Below, piece by piece: positions 45,069 through 56,693 of a stretch of 64,000 nt of DNA (positions are counted from its first letter, which is position 1; the number at the start of each line of letters is the position of its first letter). Under the pieces are notes generated by a model. The model made no database searches. It had not been told where the DNA came from and saw nothing but the letters and a program-made list of their open reading frames with translations. The position numbers were made by a program, and so were the translations under genes. This stretch comes from Babylonia areolata (lineage: Eukaryota; Mollusca; Gastropoda; Neogastropoda; Buccinidae), in assembly GCF_041734735.1 (NCBI RefSeq), contig NC_134910.1, forward strand, positions 6,170,631 through 6,234,630. Direction: 5' to 3'.

Positions 45069-46892
45069 TACTGTATGAAAGCCGTGGGATTGGGGATTTT
45101 TGTCAGGTTGTCTCCTCTTAGCCAGTGGAAGAGTACATCTGGGTATTGTTGCGTAGCAGATTTTATTTTGCAGAAAAATACAGGTCCTTCTCTAATATTG
45201 AGCCCTCTCAATAATTTACTAATAATTCAAACATTAAATAATAACGCCATGACAAATTATCAATCAAATTCACAGAAAAATCATTTAGCTTTTGTTCTGA
45301 AGCTTGCAGGTTGCCTGTAAAAACTGACCAGGTGATCTTAACACCTGGCGGATTCATTCAGCCCCACTACACGATTTCAAATGTTGCCCACCCAGCTCAC
45401 AGTCGATATGCGCGCGGTTTCGGCCGGTTTCTAGGTGTTTATCGGCCCTCTCTGTCGGCCCTCTCTGTCATTCACGAATAATTCAATAATTAAACAATAA
45501 CGCGATGATAAATTATCAGTCAATCACACAGAAAAATCACTCTGTCCACAAAAAGATAAGCGATTTTTCCGTGCATTCAACGAACAAATCATCTTTGAGC
45601 CCTCTCAATAATTTACTAATAATTCAAACATTAAATAATAACGCCATGACAAATTATTAATCAAATTCACAGAAAAATCACTTAGCTTTTGTTCTGAAGC
45701 TTGCAGGTTGCCTGTAAGTGTAACAGCTCGAAGCAAACAAAAGAAAGCGGCACAGCAAAGCAGAACAGCATGCATCAGAAAAAAAGACATTGAATATACA
45801 ACAAAAGAAATGGCCTTGCAAAGAGCTACTTATGAATTAAAAGCTGCCATGACGAAACGGTCAAGTAAAGAGGACATTAAACAATTAAAAGACGAAAATG
45901 ACTGAAGTGAAAGGAGAATTTAAAAGAATTGCTGCTTCGTTAGAAAACAAGACCGTCACACTGGAGCGCCGAGTTTTTGACATCGAAACCGAAAAAGACC
46001 GACTTACGGCTGAAGTGAGCCAGCTACGAAGAGAATCAACTCACACAGAACTCCAAAGAAAAACAATGTCAATGACCAGGAGCAACAGGGGAGGCTGCGT
46101 GCAGAAGTGCCTCAACATCTTCACGGAGAAGCTGGAGGTTCCAGTGTAAGCCAGCGAAATCAAAATTGCGCACCGGTCATCGCGGGAGGTAACCGACTCT
46201 GCCCCATCATCGTAGGGTTCAAGTCGAGAGGAAAGAGGGGTCAGGTCCTGACAGCTCGCCTCAAGTTAAAACAGACTGGCGTCTCTGTTAGTACGGACCT
46301 CACTCAAATCTACAGATTACTTTAAAAATAAAAACGCATGTATGGTCGCTTGGTCATCCAACGGCAAAATCTTTGTGAAGCTGAAAAACGGAGAGAGTAA
46401 AACCTTTCAAGGTAGAACCAAGCACGGACATTGATGTGCTATTCAAACAAACAAAAATGTCTGAATTATATAGCAGATGGAATAGAAAGAAAGACAACGG
46501 AGTGAGGGAAGAGGTGGTTGTATTAAGGTGCAGTGAACTGTTTTCGGCAAAAATTGCAAACTTCAGATATTTATACATATTTTTTGAAATTTCATGTCAT
46601 TTATTGTCACTATTATTGCTACTTATATTGATACCATATCTGCTGTCATTACTTTGGCGCATATGACATTGACACTTGTCTGCTAGCTAACGTGCTTTGG
46701 GCATTGAAATGAACGTGAACATGTGTCCGCTTTGCAGTGTGTTTGCTTCAGTGAACACTGAGGAGTTTTGCGCTGACGAATCGAGAGTTCAAAATGTTTT
46801 GTGACCAACACACACACACACACACACACGAAAGAAATGCAACTCGGTTCTTTGGGCAAGATGGAGAGAAAAAGAGAATGGAAATAAAAACG
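45069..46892. other. Intron with internal near-duplicate, no gene recognised
   Basis: The strings 'gagccctctcaataatttac', 'aacattaaataataacgcca' and 'gaagcttgcaggttgcctgt' occur at about 45,200-45,320 and again at about 45,597-45,717, a direct repeat of roughly 120 bases about 400 bases apart. Several open frames follow (45,708-46,325) with charged, coiled-coil-like composition (RAALENKTVTLERRVFDIE-like, LTAEVSQLRRE). This could be a decayed ORF1 coiled coil of a LINE; no firm family. It is the good-quality version of 24,971-26,710. Confidence 0.5.
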
Positions 46893-46903
46893 TGCTACTC
46901 GCA

Positions 46904-47003
46904 GATTTGTCGCCTCCGCTAAATTGTCGCCAGCTACAATTTGGCGGAGCTCAGTGAAACGCTGAATTGTCGCTAGATCGGCGACAATTTAGCGGGCCGG
47001 CGA
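46904..47003. repeat. Outer left arm with CGCTAAATTGTCGCC-type units
   Basis: Within 100 bases the motif 'gctaaattgtcgcc' and its complement 'ggcgacaatttagcggg' both occur, so the arm can also fold on itself. Confidence 0.6.
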
Positions 47004-47304
47004 CATATTATCGGGTCAGAGAACCGCCAAACTGTCGCCGGTCGACGATATATCAGTCGATTGGCGACATTTCAGTGGTTATGTGGTAACCACTGATTCG
47101 TCGTCGTTGTTTTCTTCACTGGCTGTTCAAGACTAACATTTATTTTGCTTTCGGTGTGGGAGGGGGAAGGGGTAGAGGGGTGTGGGGGGTGGGGACAGTA
47201 TTCTGTGTATTTGCGTGCTAAGCTCGGAAGCATGTCTATGTTCCCCCGGGTACATGTTCTCAAAGGTCTATATTCCCCAAGGTTCAAGTTCCCACAGATC
47301 AGCC

Positions 47305-47582
47305 TTGGTCAGTGGTCAGTGGCGGTCAGCAGTAGTCAGTGGCGTTTAACAACGGTGGTCAGTGGTATTCAATGGACAGTGGTTAGCGGTGGTCAATGGT
47401 CAGCAGTAGTTAATGCTTAGCAGTGGACAGTTATGGTTATCAGCCATCAGTAGTGGTCATTGGTCAGTAGTGGTCAGTTGTGGTCAGCAGTGACCAGTGG
47501 TCAGCGGTAGTCAGTGGTATAAATCGCCATAATGTAAAGTGGTCAGTGGTGGTCAGCGATGGCCAGTGGTCAGTAGTGGTCC
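47305..47582. repeat. GGTCAGTGGTCAGC minisatellite core
   Basis: Degenerate tandem units of roughly 9-18 bases ('gtggtcagtggcggtcagca', 'gtagtcagtggc', 'ggtcagcagtgaccagtggt'). It is the reverse-complement orientation of the core at 17,430-17,705 and 37,489-37,764. Confidence 0.75.
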
Positions 47583-48071
47583 GACGGGAGACTCCATCAC
47601 AGGGGAACATATACCCATGGGAATATAGACCTGAGGGAACAAGAAGGCGGAAAACCTAAGTAGGGGGAACACAGATCGAGGTGAACACAGACCTGGGGGA
47701 ATACAGACCTGAGGAGAATTAGTGACAGAAATTATATATAGACATAGGAGAATATTGGGCTGACCCCACTAAGCTCTTGTACAAAAACATGCATAATATT
47801 TCTTACTATCTTTCCTTTTTCCTTTCTTTCTTTCTTCTGTTGATTCATTCGTTTGTTCTTTCCCTTCATTTCGTTTTTGACTCTTCTTTTTCTGTCATTT
47901 TCTTTTCTTGCTCAAATTCCTTGATTGTTTCTTTTCTCTTTCTTTCCTCACTTCCTTCACCATTTTCTTATTTCATTGCTTTCCTTTTCTTTCTTTCATT
48001 TCCTGCTTCTTTATCACTTTCTTTTTTCTTCAACATCATCAACACACAGCAAAACAAACCGCGACATTTTG

Positions 48072-48171
48072 GCGTTTACGAAGAAGCCGCTGATTTGTCG
48101 CTGATAATCTGAATTGTCAGTTAACCGAGTTCCACCAAATTGTTGTGACAATTCGGCGGAGGTGACAATGC
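48072..48171. repeat. Outer right arm, inverse of 46,904-47,003
   Basis: Contains 'gccgctgatttgtcgctgat', 'ctgaattgtcag' and the terminal 'gacaattcggcggaggtgac'. Pairing with the left arm is best over the last 55 bases. Confidence 0.55.
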
Positions 48172-48477
48172 AGCGGGCAACAAGGGGCCTTCCCACGCTT
48201 TCTTATACCTTGTGAGGAAATGAGTACGATGATAATGAAGGGGACATTCCTACCCTTTCTCACACCTTGTGAAAAAGTTTGGAAGCGCCCCCATCCCCCT
48301 TTCTCAAGCACCCCACCATCACCCCCACCCCCACCCCCTCCATGCTTTCTCGCAATTGAGAGAAATCATCGCAGTGAAATGACCACGCTCTCTCGCACAC
48401 AGGAAAAATCAGACACATGCTTAGAGAAGAGACACAAGGAAGGGTGCACACACATGAAAAGGGAGGTAGTGACTTAC

Positions 48478-48708
48478 CAATTAACATATGTCCTTTAACT
48501 GCCACTTCACAGAAGCCCAATGGTTTTGCACCTGTTTTGACAATCTGGATCCAATCGCCACGCAAAACCGGAAAGCACGTTCTTTTTACAATTGTTTTGG
48601 CAAAGATTCCCCCACCAAGAGCCGAACAAAGTTCTTTAGGTGTCGGTTTGCTTCGTATTGTGCTCCCGACTGCAACTATAAGCTTGGCACCATCTAGTGA
48701 GTCGGATG
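48478..48708 (-). CDS. Exon: second half of the FTP (fucolectin-type) domain
   Basis: Exon of the minus-strand gene, phase 1 both ends. Donor 'attg|gtaagt'. The peptide starts [15 protein letters not shown], then [28 protein letters not shown] and [10 protein letters not shown]. The order LDGA-x-VxVG, C, C, GDWIQI, L-x-FCEVxVxG is the C-terminal half of FTP/discoidin-like domains. A phase-1 acceptor is chosen before 48,708 ('aatag'), because LDGA then aligns with the usual RLDGA. A second one before 48,693 ('cactag') would drop five residues. In either case the join to 59,509 is in frame right after RYDCC. A sense (TG)n tract lies directly upstream (48,714-48,762). Confidence 0.88.
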
Positions 48709-48713
48709 CTATT

Positions 48714-48718
48714 ACACA

Positions 48719-48763
<45 letters not shown>

Positions 48764-48920
48764 TAGCATAAATGAAGTATGTACAGCTCACAGACAAAAA
48801 TGCATTACTCAGTGGGATTATGTATACGCAAACACACCCACACCCACGTACACACACACACAGAGTGACAACTGCACACACACACAAACACACAGAAAAA
48901 CACACACACACACACACAGC
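48714..48920. repeat. (CA)n microsatellites
   Basis: (CA)n at 48,714-48,762, then scattered CA blocks at 48,828-48,918. The first block is the sense (TG)n tract at the acceptor of the FTP exon; the second abuts the 3' end of the LINE at 48,921. Confidence 0.9.
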
Positions 48921-51900
48921 GTCTATTTTTTCAGTCTCCTTGGTCAACATATGCGCAGACCTGGTACCCTGAACCCTGTGTACATGGTGATGGAGTCTCC
49001 TGTCGGACCGACGGATGAGTAGGCAGGCAGCCATATCTGTCGGTGTGTGTCCTCATATGGGAGAAGAGGCCGATTCTGGATGCGCAGCACTTCCCACAGG
49101 TGTTGCAAGAGAAAACGTCTCCAGAAGTGGAGCCCTGCTTCCTTCGCTCACGCTTCTCCTTATTGGCCAGCGTTCGCTTGTTTTCAAACGTCTTTATGCC
49201 ACCAGAGCACAGCATCCTCCAGCAAGAGCGGTCAAGGGCATCAGTTTTCCAGGAAGCGATATCCATGTCACAGGCTTTGAGGTTTGTCTTCAAGGTGTCC
49301 TTGAAGCGCTTGCAGGGCCTTCCAAGTTCGCGGTGGCCTTCCTTCAGCTGGCCATACAAGGGCATTTTCGGGATCCTGCTGTCTGTCATGCGGACAAAGT
49401 GTCCTGTCCAGCATAGCTGGCACTGGACCAGCAGGCTTTTGATGCTGAGCAGGCCGCTCCTCTCTAGGACCTGGAGGTTGGAGACCCTGTCTTGCCACTT
49501 TATGCCGAGGATCTTTCGTAGGCATCTCTGGTGAAACTGCTCAAGTTGTTGAATGTGACGGCGATACGTCGTCCATGTTTCACATCAGTGCAACAAAGTG
49601 GTCAGCACAACAGCTCTGTAGGTTCTGATTTTGGTGCTGAGCTTGATGCCTTTGTTGTTCCACGGCCTGTTGTTCAATCTGCCAAAGGCGGAGCTGGCCT
49701 TGGCGATGCGTAGCGTCACTTCTGCATCAAGGGCTCCGTTGCTGCATAGGGTGCTGCCTAGGTAGCAAAACATACCGACTTGATCTCTGTGTCATCGATC
49801 TTGATTGCAGGGGGGGGGGGAGGCACTGGCATTCTGTGAGCTAGCTGGTTGGTACATGGACTCTGTCTTGCTGAGGCTGATGGTGAGTCAAAAGCACCTG
49901 CAGGAGGTAGAGAACCTGTCCATAATGAACTGCATGTCCTCATGGGTGTATGCAGCAAGTGCGCAGTCATCAGCGAAGAGGAACTCTCTCAACAGTGCCT
50001 AAAACACCCTGGACCTGGCGTGGAGTCGCCGCAAGTTGAAAAGTTTGCCATCTGTGAGAAACTGAATGTAGATGCCCTGGTCACAGTCTTGGAAGGCGTC
50101 AATCAGCATGGCAGAGAAGAGAATGGAGATCAGTGTGGGTGCTAGGACGCAGCCCTGCTTCACTCCATTTACCACAGGGAACGGATCCCACATGTCAGTA
50201 TTCTCCTGTATTCTCGCCTGCATGCCATCGTGGAATGACACAATCAGCTGGATTAGGCTCTCTGGGCAGCCGAACTTTAGGAGGATCTTCCACAGACCAC
50301 AGCGGTTCACCGTGTTGAAGGCCTTAGTCAGATTTACAAAGACCATATGGAGCTCCTTGTTCTGCTCACGGCAATTCTCTTGCATCTGGCGTACAGCAAA
50401 CGCCATGTCACATGTTCCCCCGCCTGAGTGGAAGCCACACGCTGCTTCAGGGATGACTGTGTTGGAGACAAGGTCAACCAGTCTGTTCAGCATGATACGG
50501 GCGAAGATCTTGCCGGCGATGCAGAGGAGATTCCAAGGTGGTTATTGCAGGATGTTTTGTCTCCCTTCCATTTGTAAATGTGGACAATTGAAACATCCTT
50601 GTAATCCTGGGGGACCTCCCCTCTTTCCCAGATAGACTTGAACAGGGCGGTCGGCTTGTCTGTTAGCACCTCGCCTCCATACTTGTAGATGTCAACCTGG
50701 ATTCCATCTGCTCCTGCTGCTTTTCCTGACGTTGTCAGCTTCAGGGCCTTCTGGGTCTCGGCCTTGGTGGGAGGGGCAGCTAGCGAGTCAGTGACTGGTA
50801 GCTGTGGGAGGGCTGCAATTGCCTCGTCAGATACGGACGAGTCCCTGTTGAGGAGGGTGTTGAAGTGCTCTGCCCTGCAGGCAAGGATGTCTTTCTTGTC
50901 TGTCAGGAGGGTGGTCTGGTCCAAGGCTCGGACAGGGGGTGATCCTGTGACTCTCAGCCCATACACAGCTCGGAGACCATCATGGAAGGTATTCATGTCA
51001 TGAGCATCAGCAGCGGACTGAAATTCTTCGGACTTTCTCTCCCACCACGCAGCCTCTTCTGTACGAGTTGCCTGGTTTGCTAGAACTGGTCCTTCTTCCT
51101 CTGGAAGTTTTTATCGGAAATGTCATCCTGATGCCGTGTATGCAGTGTGCTCAGGAGCTTGGAGATTCCAGAGTCGTTCTTGTCAAACCAATCTTGGAGA
51201 TTCCAGAGTCGTTCTCGTCAAACCAGTCTTTGTGGCTCCTCTGTACAAAGCCCAGTGTGGCAGCTGCTGCTGTGTACACAGCATCTCTAAAGCTGCTCCA
51301 TACCTCTTCTACATTAGTTGATGCAGGAATTTCTTGGAGAGCTGCTTGGATTTACTGCTGCAGCACGTCCTTGGTGATAGGGAGGCGGTGGATGTTCAGC
51401 TTCCTAGGGGGTTTCTGCCTGGCTGGTTGGCGCCTGCATGTAAGTCTGATGTTCATCTTGCTGCGCACCAGGCGATGGTCCGACCAACAGACTGCTCCTC
51501 TCATGCAGCGTATAATGGAAACATCGCCCCTGTCCCTCTGCTGGACAATCACATAGTCCAGCATGTGCCATTGCTTGGAGTGGGGGTCCATCCATGCGTT
51601 CTTGTACTTGTCCGCTTGTTGGAAGAGGGTGTTGGTGATGGTCAGTCCATGCTGCGCACACAGCGAGAGCAAATGCAGTCCGTTGAGTTGCACTTGCCAG
51701 TGCCGTGCTGTCCTAGGAATTTTGGCCATGAGGAGAAGTCCACGCCGACGTGGGCACTGAAATCCCCAAGGATGATCAGCCTGTCCTTTCTATCTACCGC
51801 TGAAATGGTGCGGCTGAGCTCCTCGTAGAAAGCTTTTTTGATGTCATCAGGGTTGGTCGTTGTCGGGGCATAGCAGCTGATGACTGTGGAGAAGCGATCC

Positions 51901-52900
51901 TCGGACAGCTTCAGACGCAGGGTCACCAGCCTATCGTTTATCCCACGTGGATGGCTGTCAAGCTTTTGTGCAAGTTTGGTTCGTATGGCAAAGCCCACGC
52001 CTCAGGTTCTTGGGGTGCCATCTGGTTTCCCAATGCAGTATAACGTGTAGCCCCCTCCAACTTCCTCCAACTGGGTTTCACCGGCAAACCTGGTTTCGCT
52101 CAGGGATGCTATGTCCACCTTGTAGCGATCAAGCATTCTAGCAATGAGCACTGTGCGCCTTTCTGGTCTATCGTCTCTGTCCAAAAGGGTGCGAACATTC
52201 CAGGCACCCAGAGTCAGGGCATGACTCCTGGTTCTTTTCTTCCCTTGTTTTCGACCGCTAGTGTTGGATGTCCAAGTAGGTACGGTTTCCTACTAGGTAC
52301 TAGGTGAGGCAGGCTTTGTTTAGGGATCCTTTTATCTCCCCTTCCCCATGTGGGGAGAGCAGTGCTGTCCCTAAAAAGGGCTGCTCTGATGCTGGGAGGG
52401 TACAGGCGCTCCATCTGTCCCAGTCTACGGCGGACGACCATAACGCCACAGCCGCCTGCATGCAGAGTCGTGACTAGGAACTGCCAGCAGCATCCTCTGC
52501 CTGTCCCCGTTACCACTTCTCCATTGCCGCAAGGCTTGGGAAAGCTGGGTGTTGAAGGGCTAGCTCGTTGTTCAGACATTAGCCTGATTGCCTGACCAGC
52601 ACAGGTGAAGAGGAGTTGTGCAGTCCCTTCCCCACTCTCTCGCCTACCGACGCTCACAGTCCCACAGGTGCAGATACCGGCACGTGTAGAACGGCCTCGG
52701 CAGGTGCAGGTTTTTTCTTTGGAGTTCGTCTCCTAGGAGGACTTCCAGCCAAGGATATGAGCTCCCCCTGCCCTTTGGTCAACCTCTTCCGCCTTCAAAG
52801 CCGTTGGGAAAGGTTTCCTCCTCCGCCTGGTCCGTCTTTGGGAGACTTCACATGCGGCAGGTAGTACTGGGTTACATGGTACCAGTAGTAAGGACTATGC
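48921..52900 (-). mobile_element. Zinc-finger-tailed LINE, near full length, decayed
   Basis: On the minus strand: leader from about 52,900; endonuclease MLDRYKVDIASLSETRFAGE (52,184 down), GFAIRTKLAQKL and ILGDFSAHVGVD (51,998-51,642), HRLVRSKMN (about 51,480); linker to 50,487; reverse transcriptase FVNLTKAFNTV, NGVKQGCVLAPTL (50,493-49,999) and FLFADDCAL (about 49,970); thumb YLGSTLCSNGALDAEV; RFKDTLKTNLKACDMD; and a C-terminal finger, CNTCGKCC then [11 protein letters not shown] (about 49,100). Motif A has Asn for the catalytic Asp (FVNLTKAF), and there are several stops and frame changes, so it is inactive. The 3' end runs into a CA microsatellite. It lies in the first FTP intron, antisense to nothing: same strand as the host gene. 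Confidence 0.88.
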
Positions 52901-52951
52901 CCCTGACCTGACCTGAGATATACATATGCCCTTGTACATATGCACGCAGTT

Positions 52952-52990
<39 letters not shown>

Positions 52991-53265
52991 TGAAACCTGA
53001 CTGAATGACACGGGAAAGGAATCGTGAGCGCCCAAATGCAGCTATCAGTCGGCTCTAACCAGGTAGGCAGCCTGTTGTGTGAATGACTCCATGTCACACG
53101 GAAGTCAAAAAGTCAAAGTCAAAAAGTCTTAACCGGAATTCTCTCAAACCGAACTGTGTATGGCACTGTGCCAGTTCATAGCACTGTGAGAGCAAACTGT
53201 TAGAAATCATATTTTATCTGCAATACAAACAAAAGTGACGGGCTACACGGATCATGTGTGATTTC
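52952..53265 (-). mobile_element. SINE-like element with (CA)n 3' tail, copy 1
   Basis: Read on the minus strand: 'gaaatcacacatgatccgtg', 'cccgtcacttttgtttgtat', 'agagccgactgatagctgca', 'tttcccgtgtcattcagtca', 'ggtttcagacacacac'. The same string occurs on the plus strand at 57,432-57,690. The shared part is about 260 bases and in both copies ends in CA repeats. No tRNA boxes identified. Confidence 0.7.
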
Positions 53266-54380
53266 TTCTTTTTCGAACATGATCTTGTTTAAATGACGAT
53301 AGCAAATCATGTAAACATTTCATATCGACGCACATGTTGCTCAATGCCAGAAATGTGAGTTAGTAAAATCAAAAGTTACAAAGTGGAGAGTAAAGGATTC
53401 CGCATAAAGCAGCCCACATCGATCTGCATTTCATTGTTTTATGAAAAGACGTATCAGTTTCAAACGTTCCATGTCTGTTTTATGACCAGATCTATCAAAG
53501 TTTCAAACATTTCATTTATTCATCACGTCTTTCCTGCTTGAACAAACCATAACAAAAACTGCAAAGCCTCTGCAACACTCCACAAAGAAAAGAAATGCAA
53601 GATCAAGAGCAATGTAAAAAAAAAATTGTTTTAAGCATTTAGTTCTGATCAATGTGGGTATGACAATGAGGTTTGTTGTTGTAGTTGTTTTCAAATCAGT
53701 GTTACAGGAAATGCCGGACCTTTGACAGTCTGGCCTACTATGTTCTGAAATTGATGCAAACAAGGCCCTTCGGCTTGCCCTGTTTGTCAAAGTTCATGTC
53801 AAACAAAATAATACCAAGACACACCTACACGGCCCGTCAACTACTCAGCCAGTCAGATCGATTCCCCGCCTTCAGCACTGAACAACTAGTGTAGGCTCTA
53901 AGAATGACGTGGGAGACCCAGAAATGATGCCAACTGCAATGTCTGCTTTTAAGTGTTCACTGATCAAGGAAAGAAACACCTACTGCGAACTATCTTCCAG
54001 TGGTACTCGAGACACATAACTGCCCATAGATTCCGATCCATATCCACCGTGGATATGATATCTGACTGGGATCTGATTGATGAAATGGAGGGGGCACCTG
54101 TGGGTCTTGATCTTTAGCCTAAACTGCCGAAGAAGAAGAAAAAAATCACACGAATCATAATCATACCAACAACAAAAAACACCTTCCAAACTCTTATAAA
54201 GTTTGAAGATATATCATGATTATAGTTAATTTATGAGCAACAAAAAAGGTGTCTCAGTAAAGAAAACATGAGGGGCAAGGACTTCCAGACTTACTTGTGA
54301 TACAAACTATCTACTAAAACAAAAACCCGTTAACATGTGTCATGTACTTAATATTATAAAGCTTTGGAAGAACAGAGGAA
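53266..54380. other. Intron, nothing firmly recognised
   Basis: The minus-strand open frame at 53,980-54,189 is bordered by AG and GT, but the phases do not fit the gene and the peptide resembles nothing known. 'ctgcatttcattg' near 53,425 also occurs at 14,876 in a similar context, hinting at a shared repeat. Confidence 0.4.
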
Positions 54381-54389
54381 GAAAAAAAG

Positions 54390-54480
54390 GGGGGGGGGGA
54401 TGCATGACAGTAGATTCGAACCATGCGCTTTCGGGTTAAGGGTCATCGAAGTCCGCGGTAAAGATGATGTTGCCATCACC
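54390..54480 (-). mobile_element. Possible tRNA-derived SINE head
   Basis: The minus strand contains 'atggttcgaatctactgtca', a B-box-like string, with GACCCTTAACCCG 25 bases upstream as a possible A box. Weak; no body or tail recognised. Confidence 0.3.
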
Positions 54481-55815
54481 TCAGCCACACCACAGCATAT
54501 ACAGCCGTTTTCTCCAGATCTGCATAGATCCGTGTTCGACAGACATACAGAAATTACAACCCAGTCCATTCAATTACACTTTTATGTTCACTCTAGTTAT
54601 TTCAGAATCCACTTTGAAATATCCATATGCCGTAAACACTTTGATGATGTAGCTAGTGTCACTGCATGTGTTCTGTCCAGCATTTGTATTTCTTTTCTTT
54701 TAATTTCGAACAAGAAAAACCCAAACAATAATTGCGATTTCCTGGATCCGGATCATCAACGAAATAAACCGTTCATGGTCCAGATATTCAATTTCATCCG
54801 GAATATTTACTACCTATTATTAATATGAGAATGTGAAGATGTTTTTTCCCACTATGTTTAATCCAAATTTGGTATTGACAGAAAAATGACAATGTTAAAG
54901 TCTAACGTAAACACACACACACACACATACACACACACACAACCGAACACCAGGTAGATTCACATTGTTTGCACAACTGAGTAAAAAAAAAACAGGGAAT
55001 CTACTAACCACATAGCTGAATGGAATTGAATCCAAAACAATTTAAAATCCTTGGGCTGTGGTTCACTGACAGTTCATCAAATATCACAGGAATAAGCACG
55101 TCTGCCAAATCACCGGAAGTCCGATCTTATTTGAAGTCTGGTCCGAAATGTTAATAAGTTTCTCATGGAGAGTCCCAGTAATAGATTATCAATATTGTGA
55201 AAACAGTGTATCTGTGGTTACCTAACCCACCTGCAGTTGCACAAGATGTTTCAAATTTGTATGGGATAATAACAGAAATAAAATTAAAAGGAAATATATC
55301 CAGATGTTTGGCGTAGAAATAACACAGTGCAAAACAAAGTTTAAAAGTAAAATAGTGTTTAAAACTGAAATTAATCGGAGCATAACTGAGGAAAATTGTT
55401 TGGGGAATGAACAGGGCATGGAGCCCAAGGGCTCGAAGTGCGTGTTCCACACGAAATACAAAATGAGGAACAAATCCTGCTAAGGAACCCTCCTAGGATT
55501 GCATGACTATCTGACTGAACACTCCCCACCATCCCCCTCTGGAGACAGTCTAATATCATTATCTTAGGTGAGCAGACTATAGATAAATGAACGAATCCCT
55601 CTGGAGACGGAAATCCTATTCAAGGACCTCCCAGCTACCTGATCGTGGTGCACATAGCCACTCTGAACCAGGGAACCGTAATAGCTGAGAGATTAAGCCC
55701 CCCCTGGAGCAATATGCCAGGAAGGTGTATCCTGTAACGCTTGATAGGTGGAATTCTTTGTTCCCTACACCAATGGCACCAGCAGAAATCGTAAGGTCTG
55801 AGCGTTCCTTGGAGA
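54481..55815. other. Intron, nothing recognised
   Basis: AT-rich, with a short (CA)n at 54,910-54,940. No domain in any open frame. Confidence 0.45.
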
Positions 55816-55819
55816 TAGA

Positions 55820-55950
55820 TAGGGGTAGATGGATGCCCGCCTGACAGAGGCAACGTGGATAGCACAGTAGCCATGCATGCATGTTGAGCAATTGTGGGTT
55901 CGAATCCCTGAAGTGGGCTGTCTCAGCAGATCTGGTTTGACACTCAGTTC
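55820..55950 (+). mobile_element. tRNA-derived SINE head
   Basis: Plus strand: 'gtggatagcacagtagccat' (A-box region) and 'ttgtgggttcgaatccctga' (B box), then 'agtgggctgtctcagcagat'. It runs into the 44-base minisatellite, which may have grown from its 3' side. Confidence 0.5.
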
Positions 55951-55987
55951 CAGAGCAGGAACGTCAGTGACGAGGGACCATTGTTGG

Positions 55988-56693
55988 GATGGCCACTTGG
56001 GCGTGATCAGGATGATCTGGGTACACTCCAACGTGGCCAACTGGGTGTGATCAGGACGATCTGGGTACACTTCAACATGGCCAACTGGGTGTGATCAGGA
56101 CGATCTGGGGACACTCTAACATGGCCAACTGGGCGTGATCAGGACGATCTGGGGGCACTCCAACATGGCCAACTGGGCGTGATCAGGATGATCTGGGTAC
56201 ACTCCAACATGGCCAACTTGGTGTGATCAGGACGATCTGGGGGCACTCCAACATGGCCAACTTGGCGTGATCAAGATGATCTGGGTACACTCCAACATGG
56301 CCAACTTGGCGTGATCAGGATGATATGGGTACACTCCAACATGGCCAACTTGGCGTGATCAGGATGATCTGGGGACACTCCAACATGGCCAACTGGGCGT
56401 GATCAGGACGATCTGGGTACACTCCAACATGGCCAACTGGGCGTGATCAGGATGATCTGGGTACACTTCAACATGGCCAACTGACCGTGATCAGGATGAT
56501 CTGGGGCACTCCAACATGGCCAACTGGGTGTGATCAAGATGATATGGGTACACTCCAACATGGCAAACTGGGCGTGATCAGGATGATCTGGGTACACTCC
56601 AACATGGCCAAGTGAGCGTGATCAGGATGATATGGGGGCACTCCAACATGGCCAACTGGGCGTGATCAGGATCATGTGTGGGCACTTCAGCAT
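55988..56693. repeat. 44-base minisatellite, about 16 units
   Basis: Unit: 'ggccaactgggcgtgatcag' then 'gacgatctgggtacactcca' then 'acat'. About 706 bases, so close to 16 units. Variants are few and recur: GGGCG/GTGTG/TGGCG after AACT, ACGAT/ATGAT, TCTGG/TATGG, GGTAC/GGGGC/GGGAC. One unit has a short deletion. Confidence 0.95.

Larger units (their letters stand above)
46893..48180. mobile_element. Nested inverted-repeat (foldback-like) element, family unknown
   Basis: Outer arms: 'gatttgtcgcctccgctaaa' continuing 'ttgtcgcc' (46,904-46,931) pairs with 'tgtgacaattcggcggaggt' continuing 'gacaatgc' (48,144-48,171) at roughly 22 of 28 positions, and looser pairing extends about 100 bases inward ('caatttggcggagctcagtg' against the complement of 'aaccgagttccaccaaattg'). 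Inner arms: 'ggtctatattccccaaggtt' at 47,265 faces 'ggggaacatatacccatggg' and 'aatatagacctgagggaac' at 47,602. The centre is a GGTCAGTGGTCAGC-type minisatellite. A T/C-rich stretch lies at 47,800-48,035. No transposase frame seen. It sits in the intron left of exon 48,478-48,708. Confidence 0.55.

Noticed and set aside
53980-54189. A minus-strand frame flanked by AG and GT that might be a middle FTP exon
   Set aside because: Phases do not fit (phase 0 or 2 at the acceptor, stop in phase 1), and the 59,509 exon already joins the 48,478 exon directly with the domain complete.
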